NCBI GenBank assembly: GCA_013416795.1
Contig: RQSC01000010.1
Coordinates: forward strand, 45,395-83,754
Length of the DNA: 38,360 bases
Reading direction: 5' to 3'
DNA from: Prasinococcaceae sp. CCMP 1430
Taxonomy: Eukaryota > Prasinodermophyta > Palmophyllophyceae > Prasinococcales > Prasinococcaceae
Part shown: one piece after another, positions 10,390 to 17,572 of the stretch
How the letters are laid out: every line of letters begins with the position of its first letter
Position numbering within the stretch: position 1 is the stretch's first letter
Translations under genes and position numbers: made by a program
The notes under the pieces: generated by a model
Told to the model about the DNA's origin: nothing
Seen by the model: the letters and a program-made list of their open reading frames with translations, nothing else
Database searches by the model: none

Positions 10390-11779
10390 TTACTCCGGCT
10401 TACGAATGACCTCGTCACTGTCCTTCGGGGCGAAGATGTAGGCTCCATCGTCGAGCTTGACCTGGTAGGGGGCAATGAAGCCTGGCCTCATATATTCATC
10501 GGTGTACATGTGCGCGATCACGGTGCCCAAAGCCCAGCCTTCCCTGATGCGGCACTCAACCTTGTCGCCCACTGCGAAGCGCAGCGCGCGGCGCAATTCT
10601 GCCTGCTTCTCCGGGGTCGAAACGCAAGCCTCGAAGCGCGCCCTGAGATCAGCCTCGTCAAGGTTCTTGCCAATGAGGACGAGCTTGCAGCCGCGCTTCT
10701 CGCCGGCTCTCCAAGGCTGGAAGTCGCCGCTGAAGAGCATGTGCACAGAGTGACACACAAATTTCTCCAAGGTGTTCGCCACGGCGAGCACGCCCTTCAC
10801 GCGGAAAAGATCGGTCCCCTTCTCCCGCATGAGATAGGAGATAAAGCCCTCCAGTTCGCTCAGGATGACCTCGTCGTCGTTCACAAAGCTGACGCTGCTC
10901 ACGGTGTCGTCGTGCTCGTGCTCGTTATCCGTGTTCAGGAACTCCGGATCCATCTCAAGGGTGCGATCGAGGTCAAACCCGCAGATGTTCAAGACGTTGT
11001 CGACCGAGACGTTGGCGCGCTCGCACCGGAGGATGGGCGCCAGCGTGTTGATAGACTTCAGGCGCTTCTCGACCCGGTCGAGATCTTCCGGCTGTCGGAG
11101 GAAAGCACGAGGGCGTGCCGATGCAATGTCAGCCAGGCAGGGAGCGGCACACCGAGCGCAGCGACGCCATGTGCGCACGGCGCCGACGGGGCAAGGCTGG
11201 CGCGCTGGTGTTGTGTGGCTGGCCTTGGGGGGTTCGCACCTTCACCAGATCAGTCTTGTTGAGCAGCAGGCGGTCAGCGAAGGCGACCTGCTCGACGGCC
11301 TCGTTTTCGGCCCCCTCGGCCTTTTCCTGGTCGAGCGCGCGCTCGATGTGCTTGGCATCGATGAGGGTGACAATGCCATCCAGGCGCGCGAATGCCGTCG
11401 TTCTCTCGTCCACGAAAAACGTCTGGGCCACCGGCGCTGGGTCGGCCATGCCCGTCGTCTCGATGACAATGCCGTCCAGCTTGAGCGTGCCAGCCTGCAC
11501 ACGGTCTGCTAGCTTGTGGATCACCTTAACGAGGTCCTGGCGCACCGTGCAGCAGATGCAGCCGTTCATCATCTCGATGATCTCCTCGTCGGACTGCATC
11601 TTCGCGTTGCGCTCGAGGAGCGCGTCGTCGATGCCCACGTCGCCGAACTCATTCTCGATGACGGCAATCTTCTTGCCGTGCGTCTCCGTGAGGATGTGGT
11701 TGAGGAGCGTGGTCTTCCCCGACCCGAGGAAGCCCGTCAGGACTGTGACGGGCACGCGGGAGTCGGTCTCGGTCGCCAT
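10390..11779 (-). CDS. CobW/COG0523 GTPase, ZNG1-like zinc metallochaperone, with C-terminal extension
   Basis: Two exons on the minus strand: 11779-11240 and 11091-10390, with a 148-nt GTGCGA...ACAG intron in phase 0 (413 residues). The P-loop GFLGSGKTT lies at about 17-25. The metal-binding CxCC motif (NGCICCTVRQDL) is at about 73-84. IETTGMADPAP is the switch/Walker B region and LLLNKTDLVK the guanine-specificity motif. A CobW C-terminal domain (KGVLAVANTLEKFVCHSVHM to IGKNLDEADLRARFE) follows. Residues about 350-413 add a small domain (VGDKVECRIREGWALGTVIA ... YQVKLDDGAYIFAPKDSDEV) that looks like an SH3/Tudor-like beta fold and is not part of canonical CobW. Family members use GTP hydrolysis to deliver zinc or related metals to client enzymes. 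The short N-terminus lacks a CPELVPI-type client motif like that of vertebrate ZNG1, so the client is open. Confidence 0.88.
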
Positions 11780-12530
11780 GGTGCGCAGCTGCGGCCACGC
11801 GGGCGGGCGGCCCTGCGCGCGTCAGCGCCGATCGGCCAGAGCCTCGCGCGCGCCGCGCGTCGTGCGCGGCCGCAGCGCCACACGCCGACGCTAGATGGCA
11901 GAGATGGCGGAGAGGCGGCGGAGAGGGGCACGCGCGCGGGAGTTGGGGCGCGGGAAGGGGCGGGCCTGGTGGACTTCGCACCGCCGTGGGGTGCGCGCTC
12001 CGCACTCGCGCACGCCGATCGGTGGCGCAGCTCCTTGGCACCCTAACCAACGCCCCGAAAAATGAAACGCGCCCGCCGACGCGCGCGCGCGCGCGCGCGT
12101 GCGGGCGCGCGGCCGCGCGCAAACACACACCTGCCCGTGCCGCCGCTCGCCTCCCTCGCGCGATCACCGGCTGCCGTGCGCGCGCCCTGTGGCGCACAGC
12201 GCCCCGTTCTCTCTCTCCCCCCTTCCCCCCCCCTCCCTCCCCGCGCCCTGCTCCCGGGCGCGCCTGCCCCGCAAGGCGCGCGCGCGCGTGGCGGGCCGCC
12301 ATCACTGCGCATGCATTCATGCCCACGCCGAACCCCCGGCAGCACCCAACCACCGCCCGCACGCCCGCACGTGTTCGTTCGGCAGGGCACACATCGCATC
12401 GCAGATCCGATCGGGGTGACGTCGCGGCAGCCACGTGCCCAACCAACGGCGCGTGCCGACGCGTGCCAACAACGCACGCAGCTCAGCGGCGCCCAGTTAA
12501 ACCCTCTTATTCCCTTGACCCCAACGACGA
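11780..12530. promoter_or_regulatory. Promoter-side low-complexity region upstream of the CobW-like gene
   Basis: No gene seen. It contains alternating GC dinucleotide runs (about 12080-12120), polypyrimidine stretches (12210-12245) and a TTAAACCCT element at 12497-12505 near the left edge of the repeat array. It includes the promoter of the minus-strand GTPase gene. Confidence 0.35.
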
Positions 12531-12540
12531 TGTACAGTAC
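12531..12540 (+). repeat. Left flanking copy of TGTACAGTAC
   Basis: Ten-base direct repeat TGTACAGTAC just outside the left end of the array; an identical copy lies at 17408-17417 at the right end. Either a target duplication or, more likely, part of a naturally repetitive GTAC-rich target site. Confidence 0.6.
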
Positions 12541-12546
12541 AGTACA

Positions 12547-12825
12547 TTGTAGTGTACCCTGCCTTGATGCCTGAAAGTCACTTTTACGGTAAACACTGAA
12601 AATTTTTGATCTAAAATGCTGCTGTCAGGCCGCACCGCAATTAGCCCGGGATGGGTGGGTGGGTTGCGCGCGCAGCGCGCAAAGCAGCAAGAGTGGCACG
12701 CCCCCGAAAACGGATCCCGCGCGGATCACGCGCGCTGGGGGAACCGTCCCTATCAAAACGCATGGGGGCGTGCGCAGCTGGGTGCTAATCTACAAACTCG
12801 GTGTAGCCAAAATGCCCAACCACGC
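12547..12825. repeat. Internally deleted first unit of the array
   Basis: Bases 12547-12571 are identical to the first 25 bp of the full unit (12826-12850). Bases 12663-12825 are identical to the last 163 bp of the unit (e.g. 14190-14352). Between them lie 91 bp (12572-12662), AT-rich at first, with no match that I can see in the unit. This is a deletion/filler derivative. Confidence 0.75.
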
Positions 12826-12853
12826 TTGTAGTGTACCCTGCCTTGATGCCATT

Positions 12854-13135
12854 CTAGTCGCTGGTATTCGGGGTGCCCCGAGTGGGGCTGTCCCGAAGCC
12901 AGCCAAAGAAAAACAAGGCGTGTTCGTCGCACGGGTACGTGGGGTCGATGTAGTGCTTGCCGACCGTAGCCGAGTTCGGCGCCCACCCGCCAATGAAACA
13001 TATTTGCACCATGTCCTTGGCGACGGCCCACGCGCCTGACGCGAACATTGACCTCCCGCTGTGCGGCAGGTACGACATACCCGGAGGCGCCGAGACGCCA
13101 GTCGTTTGTGTTGGGGTTAAGGGATCTCTCTGCAC
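12854..13135 (-). pseudogene. Tyrosine recombinase C-terminal fragment (unit 1)
   Basis: A 93-codon frame reading SYLPHSGRSMFASGAWAV, then QICFIGGWAPNSATVGKHYI, then DPTYPCDEHALFFFGWLRD. This fits the second half of a tyrosine recombinase catalytic core: H-x-x-R (residues 25-28 counted from the frame start), the Trp of GGW (51) and the nucleophilic Tyr of HYIDP (62). The upstream Arg and Lys of the active site and the N-terminal DNA-binding domain are absent, so it is a fragment or a distal exon. The first codon is GTG, not ATG. The frame ends 28 bp inside the unit terminus, the usual place of a recombinase gene beside its attachment site. Crypton- and DIRS-type elements are the likely relatives; assignment between them is not possible here. 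Confidence 0.65.
13102..13118. repeat. 17-bp direct repeat, copy A
   Basis: TCGTTTGTGTTGGGGTT, identical to 13567-13583. The pair brackets the 448 bp that hold the RNase H tail and the satellite, as a target duplication or recombination scar would. The same pair recurs in each unit. Confidence 0.7.
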
Positions 13136-13265
13136 GTCTCGTCTCGTGCTGCATCGCGTGTGTGTCTCGTCTCACACTTTGCGTCTGGGTCTGTCACATC
13201 TGCATGTCTCGTCTCATGCTCTTGTGTCTGTATTGGTCACAGCTGCATGTCTCATCTCATGCTTG
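13133..13265. repeat. Degenerate short tandem repeat inside each unit
   Basis: Four imperfect copies of a roughly 30-40 bp motif built on GTCTCGTCTCATGC and TGTGTCTG, with spacers such as GTCACATCTGC or GTCACAGCTGC. Also present at +1,527 and +3,054. It lies between the recombinase and RNase H fragments. Confidence 0.5.
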
Positions 13266-13567
13266 TGTGTCTGGTTCTCTTGGCCTTTCGGCCACGCTTG
13301 TCGTCTCTGCTGTGTCTGTCTGCAGTCGACTTGCGTCCGCTCTGTCTGTGCGTGTTGCACGACTGCACCACGCCATATAGGTGTTCGATGGTGCTCCCGC
13401 CCAACGATTTCGTGAGCGCGTCGGCCGGATTGACCGTGCCGTCGACGTGTCCGAACTCGTACATCCTGTGCTGCCTGCATCATCAATAGCAGCTTGTCGA
13501 ACGCGCTCTGTACAGTGACGAGCTTGGCGGCACCGAACCGCTCGTGAAAGTGAGCGAGGTAGGTCAT
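13252..13567 (-). pseudogene. Copia-type RNase H C-terminal remnant (unit 1)
   Basis: On the minus strand the segment YEFGHVDGTVNPADALTKSL followed by GGSTIEHLYGVV matches the last conserved stretch of Ty1/Copia RNase H (NPADxLTKxL near the end of pol). The piece before it (MTYLAHFHERFGAAKLVTVQ, then SAFDKLLLMMQAAQ) is in a different frame, so at least one frame break separates them. No reverse transcriptase, integrase or gag motif accompanies it. It is a fragment captured by the unit, not an active retrotransposon. Confidence 0.6.
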
Positions 13568-13583
13568 CGTTTGTGTTGGGGTT
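13567..13583. repeat. 17-bp direct repeat, copy B
   Basis: Second copy of TCGTTTGTGTTGGGGTT, 465 bp from the first. The minus-strand frame starting ATGACCTACC begins right beside it. Confidence 0.7.
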
Positions 13584-13622
13584 CCATACCTTAGACCCTA
13601 CCCTTAAGAGCTGACGGGGATG

Positions 13623-13748
13623 GGGTTCAATACCCCAGACCCTGACCTTAATTATCAGCCGGGTTTGCTATCGGTGCAATCCCGTTGTCTGACCCGAGTT
13701 ACTCACTCACGCCCGGGGCTTTCAACCCGGCTGGGGGTTTCAACCCAG
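13623..13748. other. Hairpin cluster with T-arm-like stem-loop
   Basis: Three small hairpins: TGGGG-TTCAATA-CCCCA near 13623-13639, whose 7-base loop and GTTCAATAC core resemble a tRNA T-arm / B box, and two adjacent ones at 13713-13730 and 13731-13748 with CCGGG/CCCGG and CTGGG/CCCAG stems and almost the same loop (GNTTTCAA). No complete tRNA cloverleaf can be drawn. Repeated in units 2 and 3. Confidence 0.4.
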
Positions 13749-13848
13749 TGTAGTTTCCACTCAGACCTGGGGTAGGTCATCAGGTAAATGACTGTCTAGA
13801 CTGACCACGGGAGACTAGGTGAGGACGATACATTATGTAGCATGCGAG

Positions 13849-14037
13849 CTACATATCATCACACGAACTGCCCCGACTGCCGGACATGCACGTAACCACG
13901 GTGGACAACAGGTCGCGCGCGGTCTCCAACTCGTCGTCCGAACGCGGCCATGTTGCGCCCATGAGCGTGTCTGCGGCGGTCAGTGCCCTGAATTCCTCAG
14001 CCGCGGACGGTGCCCCCCCGTCCTCGGCGTCAGACAT
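13849..14037 (-). other. 62-codon open frame of unknown nature in each unit
   Basis: An ATG-started frame (MSDAEDGGAPSAAEEFRALT...), acidic at first and ending CDDM. It is identical at 15376-15564 and 16903-17091, apart from the unit 3 change at 17099, which lies outside it. Not recognised; it could be a gag remnant or chance. Palindromic TGTAGC...GCTACA sequence lies just past its stop. Confidence 0.2.
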
Positions 14038-14120
14038 GTGGGCAGGCTGCTACTCAGAGCGCGCGAACGCGCCCCGTAGCACAGTGCACGCGCTCACGCG
14101 TGCCCCGTCTTACACGATAA

Positions 14121-14222
14121 CCCTCTCGCGCACGAGAGGGGAGTGTTCACCGTGGGTGACTCTCGCGTGCCTAAGCACGCGGAGCTGCTGTTGCGCGCGC
14201 AGCGCGCAAAGCAGCAAGAGTG
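14121..14222. other. Three strong inverted repeats near the unit's right end
   Basis: CCCTCTCG-CGCA-CGAGAGGG at 14121-14140 (8-bp perfect stem), GCGTGC-CTAA-GCACGC at 14165-14180 (6 bp), and a long GCTGCT/TTGCGCGC...GCGCGCAA/AGCAGC hairpin at about 14184-14215 (14 paired bases with one bulge). The same three occur at +1,527 and +3,054. The left breakpoint of the deleted first unit (12663) falls inside the third hairpin. Confidence 0.55.
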
Positions 14223-14380
14223 GCACGCCCCCGAAAACGGATCCCGCGCGGATCACGCGCGCTGGGGGAACCGTCCCTATCAAAACGCATGGGGGCGTGC
14301 GCAGCTGGGTGCTAATCTACAAACTCGGTGTAGCCAAAATGCCCAACCACGCTTGTAGTGTACCCTGCCTTGATGCCATT

Positions 14381-14662
14381 CTAGTCGCTGGTATTCGGGG
14401 TGCCCCGAGTGGGGCTGTCCCGAAGCCAGCCAAAGAAAAACAAGGCGTGTTCGTCGCACGGGTACGTGGGGTCGATGTAGTGCTTGCCGACCGTAGCCGA
14501 GTTCGGCGCCCACCCGCCAATGAAACATATTTGCACCATGTCCTTGGCGACGGCCCACGCGCCTGACGCGAACATTGACCTCCCGCTGTGCGGCAGGTAC
14601 GACATACCCGGAGGCGCCGAGACGCCAGTCGTTTGTGTTGGGGTTAAGGGATCTCTCTGCAC
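14381..14662 (-). pseudogene. Tyrosine recombinase C-terminal fragment (unit 2)
   Basis: Identical copy of the unit 1 fragment, 1,527 bp further on, with the same H-x-x-R, GGW and HYIDP residues. Confidence 0.65.
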
Positions 14663-14778
14663 GTCTCGTCTCGTGCTGCATCGCGTGTGTGTCTCGTCTC
14701 ACACTTTGCGTCTGGGTCTGTCACATCTGCATGTCTCGTCTCATGCTCTTGTGTCTGTATTGGTCACAGCTGCATGTC

Positions 14779-15094
14779 TCATCTCATGCTTGTGTGTCTG
14801 GTTCTCTTGGCCTTTCGGCCACGCTTGTCGTCTCTGCTGTGTCTGTCTGCAGTCGACTTGCGTCCGCTCTGTCTGTGCGTGTTGCACGACTGCACCACGC
14901 CATATAGGTGTTCGATGGTGCTCCCGCCCAACGATTTCGTGAGCGCGTCGGCCGGATTGACCGTGCCGTCGACGTGTCCGAACTCGTACATCCTGTGCTG
15001 CCTGCATCATCAATAGCAGCTTGTCGAACGCGCTCTGTACAGTGACGAGCTTGGCGGCACCGAACCGCTCGTGAAAGTGAGCGAGGTAGGTCAT
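14779..15094 (-). pseudogene. Copia-type RNase H C-terminal remnant (unit 2)
   Basis: Identical to the unit 1 remnant, with the same NPADALTKSL segment and the same frame break. Confidence 0.6.
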
Positions 15095-15907
15095 CGTTTG
15101 TGTTGGGGTTCCATACCTTAGACCCTACCCTTAAGAGCTGACGGGGATGGGGTTCAATACCCCAGACCCTGACCTTAATTATCAGCCGGGTTTGCTATCG
15201 GTGCAATCCCGTTGTCTGACCCGAGTTACTCACTCACGCCCGGGGCTTTCAACCCGGCTGGGGGTTTCAACCCAGTGTAGTTTCCACTCAGACCTGGGGT
15301 AGGTCATCAGGTAAATGACTGTCTAGACTGACCACGGGAGACTAGGTGAGGACGATACATTATGTAGCATGCGAGCTACATATCATCACACGAACTGCCC
15401 CGACTGCCGGACATGCACGTAACCACGGTGGACAACAGGTCGCGCGCGGTCTCCAACTCGTCGTCCGAACGCGGCCATGTTGCGCCCATGAGCGTGTCTG
15501 CGGCGGTCAGTGCCCTGAATTCCTCAGCCGCGGACGGTGCCCCCCCGTCCTCGGCGTCAGACATGTGGGCAGGCTGCTACTCAGAGCGCGCGAACGCGCC
15601 CCGTAGCACAGTGCACGCGCTCACGCGTGCCCCGTCTTACACGATAACCCTCTCGCGCACGAGAGGGGAGTGTTCACCGTGGGTGACTCTCGCGTGCCTA
15701 AGCACGCGGAGCTGCTGTTGCGCGCGCAGCGCGCAAAGCAGCAAGAGTGGCACGCCCCCGAAAACGGATCCCGCGCGGATCACGCGCGCTGGGGGAACCG
15801 TCCCTATCAAAACGCATGGGGGCGTGCGCAGCTGGGTGCTAATCTACAAACTCGGTGTAGCCAAAATGCCCAACCACGCTTGTAGTGTACCCTGCCTTGA
15901 TGCCATT

Positions 15908-16189
15908 CTAGTCGCTGGTATTCGGGGTGCCCCGAGTGGGGCTGTCCCGAAGCCAGCCAAAGAAAAACAAGGCGTGTTCGTCGCACGGGTACGTGGGGTC
16001 GATGTAGTGCTTGCCGACCGTAGCCGAGTTCGGCGCCCACCCGCCAATGAAACATATTTGCACCATGTCCTTGGCGACGGCCCACGCGCCTGACGCGAAC
16101 ATTGACCTCCCGCTGTGCGGCAGGTACGACATACCCGGAGGCGCCGAGACGCCAGTCGTTTGTGTTGGGGTTAAGGGATCTCTCTGCAC
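15908..16189 (-). pseudogene. Tyrosine recombinase C-terminal fragment (unit 3)
   Basis: Identical copy of the unit 1 fragment, 3,054 bp further on; neither base difference of unit 3 falls in it. Confidence 0.65.
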
Positions 16190-16305
16190 GTCTCGTCTCG
16201 TGCTGCATCGCGTGTGTGTCTCGTCTCACACTTTGCGTCTGGGTCTGTCACATCTGCATGTCTCGTCTCATGCTCTTGTGTCTGTATTGGTCACAGCTGC
16301 ATGTC

Positions 16306-16621
16306 TCATCTCATGCTTGTGTGTCTGGTTCTCTTGGCCTTTCGGCCACGCTTGTCGTCTCTGCTGTGTCTGTCTGCAGTCGACTTGCGTCCGCTCTGTC
16401 TGTGCGTGTTGCACGACTGCACCACGCCATATAGGTGTTCGATGGTGCTCCCGCCCAACGATTTCGTGAGCGCGTCGGCCGGATTGACCGTGCCGTCGAC
16501 GTGTCCGAACTCGTACATCCTGTGCTGCCTGCATCATCAATAGCAGCTTGTCGAACGCGCTCTGTACAGTGACGAGCTTGGCGGCACCGAACCGCTCGTG
16601 AAAGTGAGCGAGGTAGGTCAT
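16306..16621 (-). pseudogene. Copia-type RNase H C-terminal remnant (unit 3)
   Basis: Identical to the unit 1 remnant. Confidence 0.6.
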
Positions 16622-17407
16622 CGTTTGTGTTGGGGTTCCATACCTTAGACCCTACCCTTAAGAGCTGACGGGGATGGGGTTCAATACCCCAGACCCTGAC
16701 CTTAATTATCAGCCGGGTTTGCTATCGGTGCAATCCCGTTGTCTGACCCGAGTTACTCACTCACGCCCGGGGCTTTCAACCCGGCTGGGGGTTTCAACCC
16801 AGTGTAGTTTCCACTCAGACCTGGGGTAGGTCATCAGGTAAATGACTGTCTAGACTGACCACGGGAGACTAGGTGAGGACGATACATTATGTAGCATGCG
16901 AGCTACATATCATCACACGAACTGCCCCGACTGCCGGACATGCACGTAACCACGGTGGACAACAGGTCGCGCGCGGTCTCCAACTCGTCGTCCGAACGCG
17001 GCCATGTTGCGCCCATGAGCGTGTCTGCGGCGGTCAGTGCCCTGAATTCCTCAGCCGCGGACGGTGCCCCCCCGTCCTCGGCGTCAGACATGTGGGCAAG
17101 CTGCTACTCAGAGCGCGCGAACGCGCCCCGTAGCACAGTGCACGCGCTCACGCGTGCCCCGTCTTACACGATAACCCTCTCGCGCACGAGAGGGGAGTGT
17201 TCACCGTGGGTGACTCTCGCGTGCCTAAGCACGCGGAGCTGCTGTTGCGCGCGCAGCGCGCAAAGCAGCAAGAGTGGCATGCCCCCGAAAACGGATCCCG
17301 CGCGGATCACGCGCGCTGGGGGAACCGTCCCTATCAAAACGCATGGGGGCGTGCGCAGCTGGGTGCTAATCTACAAACTCGGTGTAGCCAAAATGCCCAA
17401 CCACGCG

Positions 17408-17417
17408 TGTACAGTAC
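17408..17417 (+). repeat. Right flanking copy of TGTACAGTAC
   Basis: Direct repeat partner of 12531-12540. The first four bases (TGTA) are the junction core at exact unit spacing from 15881. It is followed by CTGTAACCCTAA. Confidence 0.6.
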
Positions 17418-17572
17418 TGTAACCCTAACGTGTGTGGGAACCTCGGCGCCGGCCGGCGCCTGCGCGCGAAGCGGCGCGCGCGAAGTGGCGCGGCACACCG
17501 CGCGGGCGCCGCGGCGCGGCTGTGGCGGAGGGAGCCAACCGCGGGGGAGGGGGGGGGGGGGCGAGCGGAGGC
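17418..17572 (+). promoter_or_regulatory. Short 5' region of the thioesterase gene
   Basis: Only about 155 bp separate the array from the thioesterase ATG. It contains a telo-box-like AACCCTAA at 17421-17428 and a long G run at about 17544-17561. The array has therefore inserted into or just beside this promoter. Confidence 0.35.

Larger units (their letters stand above)
12826..14352. repeat. Full array unit 1
   Basis: A complete 1,527-bp copy beginning TTGTAGTGTACC and ending CCAACCACGC. Contents in order: recombinase C-terminus (minus), degenerate satellite, Copia RNase H tail (minus), T-arm-like and paired hairpins, a 62-codon minus-strand frame, and three strong hairpins near the right end. 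Confidence 0.85.
14353..15879. repeat. Full array unit 2
   Basis: Appears identical to unit 1 throughout; every open frame translates identically. Confidence 0.85.
12547..17406 (-). mobile_element. Tandem array of a 1,527-bp tyrosine-recombinase composite element (one deleted and three full units)
   Basis: The same 1,527-bp sequence repeats head to tail three times: 12826-14352, 14353-15879 and 15880-17406. Before them lies a deletion derivative (12547-12825) made of the first 25 bp of the unit, 91 bp of unrelated sequence and the last 163 bp of the unit. Units are near identical; the two differences noticed are both in the last unit (A at 17099, T at 17280). All junctions keep TGTA at exact unit spacing. 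Strand is given as that of the recombinase and RNase H fragments. Each unit holds the catalytic C-terminus of a tyrosine recombinase, a Copia RNase H tail, a short degenerate satellite and hairpin clusters. No unit encodes a complete recombinase or reverse transcriptase, so it is probably non-autonomous. Confidence 0.85.
15880..17406. repeat. Full array unit 3
   Basis: Differs from units 1 and 2 only at two positions that I can find (A instead of G at 17099, T instead of C at 17280). The unit ends exactly where unique sequence resumes, with TGTA conserved at 17408. Confidence 0.85.

Noticed and set aside
10234-11262. A 342-codon plus-strand frame opposite the CobW-like gene
   Set aside because: It runs through the intron and both exons of a clearly recognised GTPase gene and has no domain of its own.
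13620-13640. A tRNA gene at the T-arm-like hairpin
   Set aside because: No acceptor stem, D-arm or anticodon arm can be paired at the right distances.
13886-14566. A 226-codon plus-strand frame repeated in the array
   Set aside because: It crosses a unit junction and is antisense to the recombinase fragment; Ser/Ala-rich translation without motifs.
12663-17406. CRISPR-like or satellite array
   Set aside because: The unit is 1,527 bp and carries protein remnants; there are no short repeats alternating with unique spacers.
12547-17406. An intact LTR retrotransposon
   Set aside because: Only the last part of RNase H is present, without reverse transcriptase, integrase, gag or paired LTRs.
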